Positions 1-11,241 of a stretch of DNA of 64,000 nucleotides are shown here, piece after piece. How positions within the stretch are numbered: position 1 is the first letter of the stretch; the number at the start of each line of letters is the position of its first letter. The notes beneath the pieces are model-generated. The model was not told where the DNA came from and searched no databases. It saw nothing but the letters and a program-made list of their open reading frames with translations. Where the stretch lies: contig JAVGWX010000007.1 in assembly GCA_036924085.1 (NCBI GenBank), positions 31,659,953-31,723,952 on the forward strand. The letters are read 5' to 3'. The translations under genes were made by a program, and so were the position numbers. Source of the DNA: Ariolimax columbianus. Lineage: Eukaryota; Mollusca; Gastropoda; Stylommatophora; Arionidae.

Positions 1-880
1 TGTGGCTGAACAGGCCAATGCGAGCACGAAAACATCTGCTACATATCGGGCACACGAGGTTTGTAGAAGGGGATGGTGTTCCCGCTGCTCGGGATTTCCG
101 CGTCTCGCGTCTGCTCTGGGCTTTCACAACACGGTCGTCTTCACTGGCAGCTACACCCGATTTGACTGCGCAAGACATTCCCAGGTGTCTATGTCTATCT
201 GGCAACTTTTTAGTGTGTTCTTCAGAGCGTCTTTAAAACATTTCTTTGGGCGCCCTCTCTCGCGCCATCCCTCTCTCAGCTCGCCGTAGAGAAGCTTCTT
301 TGGGAGCCGCTCGTCTGACATACGGACGAGGTGTCCGGCCCATCCTAGTCGCGCTTTTTCTAGCAGTGCATGGATGCTGGGCATGTTAGCCCTCGAGAGA
401 ACCTCGATGTCAGTGACACGATCTTGCCATCGGATGTGGAATATTCGCCTCAGGCAACCAGTGTGGAAGTGGTTTAACCTCCTTGCATGTCCAGAGTATA
501 CAGTCCAGCTTTCGCAAGCGTATAGTAGGGTTGGAATGATGGTTGCACGGTAGACTTTGAGTTTGGTCTTGACGCTGATGCCACGACGTGCCCAGACCAT
601 CAAGCGCATTCTACCAAATCTGTGCTGGCCTTTGCTATTCTGTTTGCCACCTCATCGTCTAGGCTGACAGATCTCGACAGCGTGCTGCCCAGATATGTGA
701 ATTTGTCTACGGCATTCAACGTCTGCCCGCTGACTGTAGTCTCTGGTTTTGTGTACGGCATGCCTGGTGCTGGTTGGTACATGACCTCTGTTTTTTTGGC
801 ATTTATGGTCAGGCCAACATTGTTGCATGCGGCAATGTAAATAGACCTGTAAATTGATACTGGACCAACCTTTCATTAAA
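1..880 (-). pseudogene. Non-LTR retrotransposon ORF2, 3' part (RT thumb plus C-terminal zinc-knuckle), running off the window edge
   Basis: Read on the minus strand, this is the C-terminal part of a LINE reverse transcriptase, which copies element RNA at a nicked target. From about 840 to 600 the frame carries the palm/thumb segment GLTINAKKTEVMYQ followed by FTYLGSTLS. From 609 to 151 a second frame carries LLYACESWTVY, then GWAGHLVRMSDERLPK and the basic motif ERGRPKK. Between them the frame slips by one base near 605. Beyond 151 there are stops, and the last 60 bases read CPICSRCFRARIGLFSH, the zinc-knuckle that closes ORF2 in this LINE type. The second knuckle half lies outside the window. 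The element is 5'-truncated near 880 and non-functional. The copy at 15,166-15,905 is the same family. Confidence 0.85.
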
Positions 881-904
881 GAAAACTAGTTCCCCCTCCT
901 CCAC

Positions 905-1445
905 CTCCACCTAGGACGAAGAGGCTAATGTCTGGTCAGGCAAAACACACTGTTCAGAGAATGTTAGCCAGGCTCAGGAGAAATATACAGACCAAGACCC
1001 TCACCTGACGGGACGAAGAGGCTAATGTCTGGTCAGGCAAAACACACTGTTCAGAGAATGTTAGCCAGGCTCAGGAGATATATACAGACCAAGACCCTCA
1101 TCTGACGGGACGAAGAGGCTAATGTCTAGTCAGGCAAAAACACACTGTTCAGAGAATGTTAGCCAGGCTCAGGAGAAATATACTGACCAAGACCTTCACC
1201 TGACCTCCTCGTTGGTCGTCCTGGAAACGGGCTGTTGTCGAGTCTGGCTAACAAGGTGAGGTTCGAAGTGATCTCCGTAGTAGTGAGCGACACGCAGATG
1301 AAACCAAATATAGCACAACCACCTGGAGGACCCCGGTCCAGCTTCATCAGCACGCTCGAGATGTGAGGGAAGCTACTGCAACCTGTAACTTAACGCCCTT
1401 TTCAGAGCGCACATAAGAGTAACCTACTCATTGTTGGCATTCAAC
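905..1445 (-). mobile_element. Family-3 retroposon copy with three tandem ~97-bp units
   Basis: On the plus strand three near-identical units of about 97 bp (about 910-1,200) carry GGTCAGGCAAAACACACTG and GTTAGCCAGGCTCAGGAGA. They are followed by about 240 bp of unique sequence ending near CATTCAACATTAAC. The same arrangement occurs at 18,600, 24,119, 35,315 and 50,440, and reversed at 22,990. Because copies differ at the plus-strand right side and share the left end, I infer that the sense strand is minus here, with 5' truncation and a repeat-bearing 3' end. No protein or tRNA head was recognised. Confidence 0.6.
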
Positions 1446-2399
1446 ATTAACAACAACCCTCCCCCACCCGAAATCTGAGAGCCATGGTAGAAGTGTCTCC
1501 AACACTTCATCTCGAACGGAATTGTCTGCTACGAGCCTGTAATCATCTTTACATTTCTTTCCGAACGACATGCCACCTATGGGAGCAGCACAACTGGGTT
1601 AGAACGTCCCACTTTTAGGGCACCCGCTATGAGACCGATGTTTGCAGACATAACAAAGAAAAGATCAGAAGCGGATTCACAGTTGCGACTATAACGACAG
1701 AGATTACCACCGAAAGATGAGAACATCAAAAACGGTTGATAAAAACAAAGAAAACAAAGCAATAATATAGCAAAGAAATTCATAGAAGTGTACATAGCCT
1801 ATGCTTAACGACCACCTAGGGATAATAGTGTGATCTGAACTTCGAATTTCGATCGTTGAAGTCGAAAGATAATTTGATGTTTGCGCAACTGGAAACTGCC
1901 TAAACAGACTTGGAATAACATTTAATTCACAAAGACCATTCGCTATTTATCAACTTCATTTGCTTGAGTTGTGCTCAATAGATCATCCCCGCTTGCGTAG
2001 AAAAGTTCAGATATGAATTACATAGTTGTTTTCGCAATCGGAAACCGCATCAAAGATGCATAGAAGCTCAAAGGTCCACATGGAATTGAAGGTATCAGAC
2101 AAGGGACAACATAAAGATCAGCAACAGCTGGTCGGCGCTGGAGGGCATGGAGATGACAACAGGTGCAAAACAGAGTGAAGTCAACGAATGTGAATGTCCC
2201 TGTGTATATCTTTGAAAGCTGGGAATTTTTAAACACGTCTCCAATATCACCAATCCGTTTCGTTAGTTGACCAGATGTTCGATTAATAGTTATATAGCCT
2301 AAAATGAGAGACACAAAGTAAACAAGTCAACATACAATATTACCCAGACATGCGCTGGGTTGGAACCATCATGTAATGAATATACAACAGGTGTGGCGC
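1446..2399. other. No recognised feature
   Basis: AT-rich single-copy-looking DNA. The longest frame is 98 codons on the minus strand (2,018-2,314), with no motif I can name and no tandem structure. Confidence 0.5.
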
Positions 2400-2711
2400 G
2401 AAAAAGGTAGGACTGCTTTTAATTTTAATTGTTTTTTAAATTTTGAATAATCGAAACGATTTAATGAAACCGATAAAGTAATTATAAACTGTAGAGTGTT
2501 TTCTTTTCTTTTTTTTTGGTTTTCCCACAAATCAGTAAATATTATATTTATTATATTACTATCGATGTATGAAAAAGGTAGGACTGTAATTGTTTTTGTT
2601 TTTAATATAGATCATCAAAACCAATTAATCGTAAATTTCCTGATAAATTATTTATAAACTTTAGTTTTCTTTCTTGTTTTTGTTTGTTTTCCTACAAATC
2701 AGTAAACATTC
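2400..2711. repeat. Diverged tandem duplication, ~170-bp period
   Basis: GAAAAAGGTAGGACTG occurs at 2,400 and again at 2,571, and ACAAATCAGTAAA at 2,527 and 2,694. Between these anchors the two halves stay alignable but carry many substitutions and small indels, so this is an old duplication of AT-rich DNA. Confidence 0.7.
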
Positions 2712-3017
2712 AATTGATTAAATTCGGATATCTGAATGCAATACAGATACTTCATGCTCAAATGTTGAAAGATGAACGGTGTATCTCGCCTCGGTTACAC
2801 AAAACAGTTTATTGAAGTTCAAATGACCAGCCCTATTAACATTGTTCGGCAAAAATGATGGAAAGTCGTGTTACAGCAGCTGTAATTGTAGAACAAGAAG
2901 AATTGAGACGCTAGTTCGGTTAGGTACAACATATTGAATTTATGAAAATTGATAAAATAACACTTAACCTTGAAACTATTGTAGTCGGAGTTGACCATGA
3001 GACACAAATCTTGAGGA

Positions 3018-3929
3018 AAGATATTGTTGTTCAGTTCAGTTCATCCCGTAATCCATCAGGTCGTTGGGGCACACATGAAGACATGAAAATCCCACGCCAA
3101 CCCTCTCTGTCTGTCGCCGCCTGACGTATCTCACCGGGACGAAGGCCTGACCACTCAGTGATGTTGTCCACCCATCTCTTCCTTGGACGTCCTCTCGCCC
3201 TCTCTGTCCCGGTACGGATCCAAAGAGTATCGAGTTGGTAATTCCGTTGGACCTCGCGACGTGCCCGCACCAGGCCATGTCTTTCGTCTTTTGATAACTG
3301 TGAACAGATCTTCAAAAGGACCAATAGCGTCTTCAACTCTCTGACGGATTTCTACGTTCGTGACACGATCTTTATATGTAACATTTAGGAGTTTTCTATA
3401 GCACCTCATTTCCATTGCTTGTATCCTGCCCCGGATATCTGCTGTAATGGTGCAGGTCTCGCAGGCATACAGAAATATTGATAGGACCAAAGAGAGCATT
3501 AGTCTGACTTTTATGCGGAGGGCGAGGCGCTTGTCTTGCCAAATAGGTTGCAGCCTAGTCAGCGCCGCTGTTGTTTGTGCTATTCTTGCAATGACCTCTG
3601 GCTTCGAACCCTCTTCGGTGATCAATGATCCCAGATATTTGAAAAGTTTTACCACCTCAAGTTCCTGCCCATTCGCCTCTATTACAGATTGAAACCCTGC
3701 TACGTTATTGGTCATGAGCTTTGTTTTATCTGCATTTATTTCCATACCAAAACTCAGGGCCGTTCTATCCAATCTACCAATCAACTCCTGGAGTTCCCTT
3801 TCTGTGCCTGCCAATACATCAATATCATCAGCAAAGCGGAAGTTTGTGATAAGCCTGTCACCTATTTTAACCGTGCCAACATGTCCTTTTAAGGTCGTCT
3901 CCATTATTCTCTCCAAGAAGATATTGTTG
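3018..3929 (-). mobile_element. 5'-truncated RTE-like LINE insertion with 12-bp target-site duplication
   Basis: The 12-mer AAGATATTGTTG stands at 3,018-3,029 and again at 3,918-3,929. Everything between is a minus-strand LINE 3' end of 888 bp, so the whole insertion can be delimited. The 3' end, next to the left duplication, reads GATGAACTGAACTGAACAAC and has no long poly(A). The 5' end is cut inside the reverse transcriptase, as expected when target-primed reverse transcription stops early. The exact duplication suggests a fairly young insertion. Confidence 0.85.
3031..3916 (-). pseudogene. RTE-like LINE reverse transcriptase, C-terminal ~290 codons, two frameshifts
   Basis: Minus-strand frame with the RT catalytic palm motif FADDIDVLAG about 30 codons in, then GMEINADKTKLM, FKYLGSLI, LYACETCTI and MRCYRKLLNVTYKDRV in the usual order of RTE-type reverse transcriptases. 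Near 3,280 the frame shifts into WCGHVARSNGI, and near 3,205 it shifts back into ARGRPRKRWVDNITEW. The end reads RDELN and then a stop. Upstream RT motifs and the endonuclease are missing through 5' truncation. The YXDD-type box is FADD, normal for this group. It cannot make a functional protein. Confidence 0.9.
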
Positions 3930-4181
3930 AGCTCTTCTAAAAGACTAATTATTCTGATTCTGATTATAATTCTTATTTACAAGCGTTAATTATCTTGACC
4001 TTCGTTTGTTCACGTTTACTTCTACTTCTATTTTAATCAACTTCTCCATAACATCATCATCATCATCAGGTGCCTTGTCGATTGACGTTAGCTATCATGG
4101 ATCTCCTTGTACTTCTATAACTTGTGTCGTTAATCAATTATGTTTTTGCTTGTCGCTCATGCCATTCTATCAGGATGTCCT

Positions 4182-4240
4182 TCTTCTCTCTCTCTCTGTC
4201 TCTCTCTCTGTCTCTATCTCTGTCTCTCTCTCTGTCTCTT
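4182..4240. repeat. (TC)n microsatellite
   Basis: Runs of TC with interspersed TG, for example CTCTCTCTCTGTCTCTCTC. Confidence 0.9.
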
Positions 4241-4340
4241 GTTCCTGCTATCTTTCCCATTGTTACAATGTGCTTCAGACCGCCTATTCTCGTAACATGT
4301 CCGTAAAGCATGACTGCCTTGTTCTGGTCCTTGCAAAAAG

Positions 4341-4744
4341 TTGTCTTTGTGATTGTGCCTCTTTGAGTACTGTATCATTAGTTGTGTTTGTGATTGTGCC
4401 TCTTTGAGTACTGTATCATTAGTTGTGTTTGTGATTGTGCCTCTTTGAGTACTGTATCATTAGTTGTGTTTGTGATTGTGCCTCTTTGAGTACTGTATCA
4501 TTAGTTGTGTTTGTGCCTCTTTGAGTACTGTATCATTAGTTGTGTTTGTGATTGTGCCTCTTTGAGTACTGTATCATTAGTTGTGTTTGTGATTGTGCTT
4601 CTTTGAGTACTGTATCATTAGTTGTGTTTGTGATTGTGCCTCTTTGAGTACTGTATCATTAGTTGTGTTTGTGATTGTGCCTCTTTGAGTACTGTATCAT
4701 TAGTTGTGTTTGTGATTGTGCCTCTTTGAGTACTGTATCATTAG
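4341..4744. repeat. 41-bp minisatellite, about 10 copies
   Basis: The unit starts TTGTGTTTGTGATTGTGCC and ends with ACTGTATCATTAG. Copies are nearly identical. One copy near 4,505 lacks 8 bp (GTGATTGT), and a few single substitutions mark the first and eighth copies. The homogeneity points to recent expansion. No unit resemblance to the mobile elements in the window was found. Confidence 0.95.
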
Positions 4745-6264
4745 TCTTCCTTGCAGTTCATAGGATTCGCAGTATTCGGATGTAAAATCATATCTCAGTT
4801 GCTCCTAAAGATCGATGCGTGTGTTTGTGGATTGTCCACGATTCCCTGCCATATACCAGTACTGGTTACACGTAACATCCAAGGACTCATTTTCTCACTT
4901 CCAGCGACACAGTTTTGTTGCATAATATTCCTTACATAAACTGGGAGACCGATTTTACATGGACACCTTGACAGATGAAATGTTGCACATTGTCTCTACC
5001 ATTACGACCTGTTGGTTTGTCCTAATTACACTCATGCAGTTCCAAACAAAATTGTCTTACTTTCCCGGCGCGTTCGCTTATCCTTATGCCGAAAGTAATG
5101 ACAACCTATCATACTGCACACCTGCCAAGAAACATATAACAGCCATATAGGGTGACCGTTGAAAGAAACGATGTTCTGCAAAAGAATTGCTAGTTAAATT
5201 TGTTAGATATACAATACAGTAGTCAAGAAGACTTGTGTAAACCACGCAGAGAAGTAGAATACACTCAGAAAGAATGAAGCTAGAACGTTCTCAAGTCGGA
5301 AAAGCAGCAACTAAACTATGTCTATTGAGTCAATGAATGTCAGTAAAAGAATTTCGCTTGAAATGGGCAAATACCCTTTTAATGTCCATCAGAGTCTGGT
5401 TTACCATCAATCAAATAGCCGCCCCTGGCAGTGTACTGCAGCCAGACAATCTTCGGAAACGATACACCCATAATGGTACCGGAAATACAATTGGGTGTTT
5501 AGTGATGGACAGCAACGGGGAAGTAGTAATGGGGAAACTATAGAAGAATTAGGGAGAGGAGGTGGGGACGTTGATGTTTACGGGATGGGGTGGGGGGTGG
5601 GGGGCACACGTGACTACGTGTTATGTATTCTTCACTTCTGCTGAGGTTTTTTTTTTTTTTTTGTAGGAGGTTACATTTGCTTTTATATGCAGAGATCTAC
5701 TGAGGAACGCGGGTTTGAATCCTCTTCGCTGTAGTGCAGTCAGCAGCTTCTCGGTAGGGTCAGCACTGTAGGGATTACATTGTTGATCCATACCTTGCTG
5801 ACCAGATGCTGTAAGAGTCTATCTACATGAGCACGGCGAGGAGGTTATGTGGAGGTGTTGGTCAGCATGTTTCAACTGAACCTGATGCCGATTTTAGTTC
5901 CGACAAGCCCCGATCAGTCTTCGGTTTTCAACGCGTGGAAGGTTTTCTGTCGTGGCTCACTATCATGTTACGATGGTGGCCAATCTGTGGCAGAGTAGTT
6001 GGAGCGGTTAGGGATCGCACTGAATGGATCACTTTCTCTCCTGCGGTTTTTTGACGCTCAAGCCCACCCAGTTGTAAACAAGCCCATGTCTTTTAGTAAT
6101 GGGAAATGCGGTAATAATGAAACGCACGACATAAAAGGCCTTAACTGACTCACCCCGTACAGCCGAAATATTCTGGACAGTAGTTGGGACTACTCGGGAA
6201 AGCGTCATTAAGTTCCCCATCAAAATCATCCAAGTAGAACGAATTAATGGAAACGATCCCAGAA
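4745..6264. other. No recognised gene; G-rich and T-rich runs
   Basis: Frames are under 76 codons. A G-rich run lies at 5,577-5,607 and a T run at about 5,647-5,662. A tRNA-like segment may begin near 5,987 (TGGCAGAGTAGTTGGAGC), but no clear box B follows. Confidence 0.4.
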
Positions 6265-6350
6265 CAGAGTATAACACCACATAACATAACAGAGCATAAC
6301 ATAAGATAACATAACATTGCATTACATAAGATAACTTAACATTGCATAAC
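6265..6350. repeat. Short ATAACAT-type repeats
   Basis: Repeated CATAACATAA and AGATAACATAAC words; a degenerate short tandem repeat. Confidence 0.6.
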
Positions 6351-7258
6351 CTATTTTATATACATATACACAACATAACTCTGACGGTGTTGGTAACTTT
6401 ATCTTGATTTATCTCTGCTTAATGTGGTAATCATTTCTCTTCCTCGCTGTCTTCCATACCATAACAGCAAATAAGTATTTTGCAGATACTAAAGATATAA
6501 CATTTCGCATAAACACAGCCGATATAGTGGTAGAGCGAAATCTGTGCCTTTTTCTGCGAGAGGTAAGCGCTCTAGCTGCTAAACCAGTTTTGAACACTTT
6601 TTAATGAAAGATTCAATAAGAAAAACAAGACAAGCCTTCATTTCTCAACATCAGAAAGACCAAAAATACGAAGTTTAATCGGGGAAATAGAAGCGATTAT
6701 GTTAGAACGAACGACGATGAAGCAGATAAAAAAAAAAACCAACAAAAAAAACCACGATAATTTCTTCTCTTTTCTGTTGTGACTGGCGCACAAGAAGTTT
6801 TCCTGCATATTCTGAAAGCATATATATATATATATGTCAACAGAGAAAAGAAAGATTTGTTACTCATAACGTGCTGAACTTGGAGTACTTCAAATCTATC
6901 GTCGACTCCAATTCTGAAGGGCATCAAAGATGTTTGACACGTAACGTGAGTCTATTAGCCCAGGCTGTTTTCTTACATAAATTTCGAGGAAAGCAAAAAC
7001 GATTGTGAAACTGGATCTCTCGTACAGAGAACGGTAATCCTATTGACTTTGAAAAGACAAGCTACAAGTCAAACAAGCGCCCAGAGTAGGGCTGGTTGTC
7101 CTGAAGCCGCTGGAACTTTGTTCAATTGGTTGTAGACGCCCTCTATCACCGGAAGGTAACGTAAGCCCGCCGTCTGGAGTCTACAGACACTACGGTTAAG
7201 CGGTCTGGGATAGTTCAATAGAGTGAACAGGGGCGATGATGCATGAGGAACTTGATAA
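6351..7258. other. No recognised feature
   Basis: Frames are short. A small AT microsatellite lies at 6,821-6,836. The antisense words TTTAGCAGCTAGAGCGC near 6,570 resemble a tRNA D-arm but have no matching box B. Confidence 0.4.
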
Positions 7259-7532
7259 ACTAAGCATACATACATACACATATATTTGTATGTGTACGTA
7301 TGCGTGTGTACCTATGTACGTGTGTATCTACATTTGTATATGTGTGTAAGCATGTGAGTATATGTATGTTGTATGTATGTATGTATGTTTGTATGTATGT
7401 ATGTATGTATGTATGTATGTATGTATGTATATATGTATGTATGTATGTTGTATGTATGTTGTATGTATGTACGTATGTATGTACGTATGTATGTATGTAT
7501 GCATGTATGTATGTATGTACGTATTTATCGAT
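7259..7532. repeat. (TATG)n microsatellite, left block
   Basis: Degenerate tetranucleotides from 7,259, then almost pure TATG from 7,342 to about 7,528. It yields spurious Tyr/Val/Cys/Met and Thr/Tyr/Ile/His frames on both strands. Confidence 0.95.
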
Positions 7533-7686
7533 TCTTGTTCTTGTTCTTTTTCTTCTCCATGCGTTCTGAACAAGGCTTTGCAAGTAGCAGGATGCAATCA
7601 GGATACCGGAATGAGTTGCATCGCTACTTTACAGCTTGACTGCGATATTTGCACCTTCCGGTCCGACACATCCGTCTTCGTCAGTT
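7533..7686 (-). mobile_element. Family-5 LINE/SINE tail fragment inside the TATG repeat
   Basis: On the minus strand it contains CGAAGACGGATGTGTCGG and ATCGCAGTCAAGCTGTAAA, the signature seen at 20,430, 37,450, 39,430 and 41,020. It then runs into a GAA-like tail (read as TTCTTGTTCTTTTTCTTC on the plus strand). TATG repeats continue on the other side, so the fragment interrupts a microsatellite. Confidence 0.75.
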
Positions 7687-7740
7687 ATGCATGCATATAT
7701 GTATGTATGTATCTATCTATGTATTTATATATGTATGTGT
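7687..7740. repeat. (TATG)n microsatellite, right block
   Basis: Short continuation of the tetranucleotide repeat after the family-5 fragment (ATGTATGTATGTATCTATC). Confidence 0.8.
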
Positions 7741-8776
7741 ATGGTCCTTTGACTTTTATTTCTGATAATTACTAAAGAAAATCAAGATGATTTGCACATT
7801 TTTGCAGGTTGGTAAACTAAAGCTTTATCGTGTATCATTGTATCATTCTAATAATAAAGTAGATATCAACTAAAGTGTGTTGCACATGAGGCTAGCAACC
7901 TCATAATGTAAAATAAAAATAATTTTCCAAAACACATACACATCTGCAACAGCATAAGTGTGCACTTCTGTACACGCACCTTTAGGGAAGCCAGATATAG
8001 TTGTAGTCGTATGCTTCATATGGAGCGCAAATGAGGACAAGATGTGTGTCCCCGACAATAATATGCCAACTGTCGTACATTAATAATTAGGAAAATCACC
8101 TTTGACTCTTTCTACCAAAGTCGTAATGCAGCCTTAATATGCCAAGCTGTCGCATTATCTCTTGGCATATTGCTCTCTGGAATTGTCATTTTCCAACCGT
8201 TTTTCGCCTCTTAAAAATATTTCCCCAGGCGCGTCAGAGTTGCTGGTTTAAAAAAGGGACAAAAGAGAGGGGAGAGACCAGGCACACACATTAATCCTAC
8301 GGTCAACACATTAGTCGTCTCGTGTTGTGGCCATTTGCTATTCCGCAGAGATTATCGAATTAGTTTCTACTGGTCAGCTAACCGGGACGGACTTAACAAA
8401 GGCGGTCATTAGGGGCCTGTTCTCTCCCTGGGCGTCCAGGTGGGCTGTGGTGTATATTTTTGTTTAATTTATTTCACTTCCATCGCCTTTACTTCATTTT
8501 TGAATCTATTTCTGGATTTCTCCAACGAGTTATTTTAGATGGTGAGGATGGAGTTTGCGGTAACGATGGTAGTATGCCAGTGCTGTAAGGATGGTTGTTG
8601 TTGTTGTTCAATGCCCACAATGAGTACGTTTGCTCGTGTGTGTGCCTGGAATAGGGCGTTAATTGGCGGGTTGTAGTAGCTTTCCTCACATCCCGAGTGT
8701 GCTGATCAGCGTGGACCAGGCGGTCCTTGAGGCGGTTGTGCTATGCTTGGCATCATCTGTGTGACGCTCATTACTA
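7741..8776. other. No recognised feature
   Basis: Frames are under 70 codons; no tandem or dispersed repeat of the window families was seen. Confidence 0.45.
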
Positions 8777-9062
8777 TGAGCAGAATGAGTCAGTAAGAAC
8801 GGTGTATAAGGCAGTAATGACGATGAATGAATGAGTCAGTAAGAACGGTGTATAAGGCAGTAATGGCGGTGAATGAATGAGTCAGTAAGAACGTGAATCA
8901 GTCAGCAAGAACATGAATAACTCAGTAAGAACGGTGAATGAGTCAGTAAGAACGGTGAATGAATCAGTAAGGATGGTCAACGAGTTAGTAAGGATGATCA
9001 ACGAGTCATTAAGGATTATGAATGAGTCAGTAAGAACGGTGAATGAATCAATATGGACGGTG
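8777..9062. repeat. 21-bp minisatellite, left block
   Basis: The unit is close to GAATGAGTCAGTAAGAACGG plus one base. The first two rounds (8,777-8,880) are longer composite units that include GTATAAGGCAGTAATG. Because 21 is a multiple of three, open frames (VNESVRT type) run through it on both strands. Confidence 0.9.
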
Positions 9063-9326
9063 ATTTTGGGGGTGGCGGTGGGGGAGGGGTGTTGGAGGTT
9101 TCGCCTTATTTTGCTATTCCCCAAGGCGGTGTGCGTTACACTGTTTTTATTGTGCGCCTGTCGACCCAGTCCATCCGACTTCTGCATGCATTTTATGTAA
9201 GGGTCTGCTTCCTCCTGCATTTTCTAAGGGTTTACTTCCCTGTGGTAAAGGACGGTGATGTGATGGGGAGCGAACCGAACTTTCAGTTTGGGAGCCGTGT
9301 CACTTAACAACCAGCCCATGCCGTCC
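9063..9326 (-). mobile_element. SINE-1 (tRNA-derived) inserted in the 21-bp array
   Basis: Reverse-oriented copy of the SINE seen at 24,602, 38,664 and 48,881. It shares the inner body (CCCCAAGGCGGTGTGCGTTA on the plus strand) and the head ending at CAGCCCATGCCGTCC. The usual T-rich tail is replaced by a G-rich stretch (9,066-9,098). Box B is decayed. The 21-bp array resumes directly after it. Confidence 0.8.
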
Positions 9327-9556
9327 TGGATAGTGAATGAGTCAGTAATAATGGCGAATGAGTCAGTAGGAACGGCGAATGAGTCAGTAATGACAGTGAA
9401 TGAGTCAGTAATGACGGTGAATGAGTCAATAAGGATGATGATTGAATCAGTAAGAACGGCGAATGAGTCAATAAGGGATGGTAAAGGAGTCAGTAAGGAT
9501 AGTGAAGTAGTCAGTAAGGACGGTGAATGAATCATTAAGGATGGTGAATGCGTCAT
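9327..9556. repeat. 21-bp minisatellite, right block
   Basis: Continuation of the GAATGAGTCAGTAA units after the SINE-1 insertion, about 11 copies with more substitutions than the left block. Confidence 0.9.
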
Positions 9557-10086
9557 TCGGACCTACCCGAAGTGGTTCTAGGAAGTAATTAACTACATTC
9601 TTTTCATGTCGCAAAACGCAACTCAAGAGAGTTGTGTATGAAGCTAGTAATAATGCAAATCCGAGCTATCGAAACCGCCACTGTAAATGCTCGGACTACA
9701 TGCTTCCTGTGTATATTCCAACTCAATCTGTGACGCACTGCTTCCACATAGAGGGAGACGGCGAACCATTATAATCAAACACTACACTGGATTATCACCA
9801 TTGTTCAAGTTAGCTTCAGAGGGAAAGCAAATATATATATATATATTTATCATAATCGGAATACAAAAGGTAAGTGGAGCTTTCATGAGACATCGAAATC
9901 AAAGGAAATTAGGCTCACCACTAACGTTTAAATCTTAAATTTCATTGTAACGTATGTACTGTGGTATAGTTCCGAAATATGGATAAAAGAACACAGCTAT
10001 TACCACAAAGGTACATATTTTCATGGATAGATTCCTGCATAGAAAGTGAAATGGTAATGAACTGATATGAAATTGCTGGAAATATG
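9557..10086. other. No recognised feature
   Basis: Single-copy-looking DNA with a short AT run at about 9,830-9,846. Confidence 0.45.
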
Positions 10087-11030
10087 AAATACAAATTTGT
10101 TGTGGTCACTTGCAGGCAGTGTGGCATGCGGCACGTTGTTTACTGTGGTGTGCTCACTTGCAGGCAGTGTGGCATGTCGCACGTTGTTTACTGTGGTGTG
10201 CTCACTTGCAGGCAGTGTGGCATGCCGGTAGTTGTTTACTGTGGTGTGCTCACTTGCAGGCAGTGTGGCATGCTGCACGTTGTTTACTGTGGTGTTCTCA
10301 CTTGCAGGCAGTGTGGCATGTTGGTAGTTGTTTACTGTGGTGTGCTCACTTGCAGGCAGTGTGGCATGTTGGTAGTTGTTTACTGTTGTGTGCTCACTTG
10401 CAGGCAGTGTGGCATGTTGGTAGTTGTTTACTGTGGTGTGCTCACTTGCAGGCAGTGTGGCATGTTGGTAGTTGTTTACTGTGGTGTGCTCACTTGCAGG
10501 CAGTGTGGCATGCCGCACGTTGTTTACTGTGGTGTGCTCACTTGCAGGCAGTGTGGCATGCTGCACGTTGTTTACTGTGGTGTTCTCACTTGCAGGCAGT
10601 GTGGCATGTGCACCTTGTTTACTGTGGTGTGCTCACTTGCAGGCAGTGTGGCATTTTGGTAGTTGTTTACTGGTGTGTGCTCACTTGCAGGCAGTGTGGC
10701 ATGTTGGTAGTTGTTTACTGTGGTGTGCTCACTTGGAGGCAGTGTGGCATGTTGGTAGTTGTTTACTGTGGTGTGCTCACTTGGAGGCAGTGTGGCATGT
10801 TGGTAGTTGTTTACTGTGGTGTGCTCACTTGCAGGCAGTGTGGCATGCCGGTAGTTGTTTATTGTGGTGTGCTCACTTGCAGGCAGTGTGGCATGTCGCA
10901 CGTTGTTTACTGTGGTGTGGTCACTTGGTCACTTGCAGGCAGTGTGGCATGCGGCACGTTGTTTACTGTGATATGCTCACTTGCAGGCAGTGTGGCATGC
11001 GGCACGTTGTTTACTGTGGTAATAGTTTCG
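10087..11030. repeat. 48-bp minisatellite, about 19 copies
   Basis: The unit contains CTTGCAGGCAGTGTGGCATG and GTTGTTTACTGTGGTGTGCT. Two subtypes alternate at one position, TTGGTAG versus CGGCACG or CGCACG. The period of 48 keeps several frames open for up to 316 codons. In one frame the 16-residue unit is LTCRQCGMxVVVYCGV. Indels near 10,610 and 10,672 move that peptide into another frame, which argues against coding. Confidence 0.95.
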
Positions 11031-11064
11031 GGACTAAAAATATGGAAAATCTCAAAGTAGACAC

Positions 11065-11241
11065 TTCGGTCGGAGATGAAGTGTTCGAGCATGCATTGTA
11101 CGAGGCAATAGCTTGTTTACAATGTAGGGTAGCCAGTTATCTACATCTCTTAGTCTCTGTATTTCTGTCCCTTACAGTAAGCCAGGTACCAATCCACGGC
11201 TTGGTCAACTAGAGCGTGCAGATAACGGGATTTTAATCCCA
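11065..11241 (-). mobile_element. SINE-2 fragment (3' part)
   Basis: Reverse-oriented sequence shares CGGAGATGAAG at its 3' end and the word order up to TCAACTAGAGCGTGCAGATAA with the fuller copies at 17,405-17,680 and 63,727-64,000. The tRNA-like head is missing. Confidence 0.5.

Noticed and set aside
10084..11212. Frames of 192-316 codons on plus and 181 on minus
   Set aside because: The 48-bp period keeps several frames open at once, and indels move the peptide between frames, so selection on a protein is not visible.
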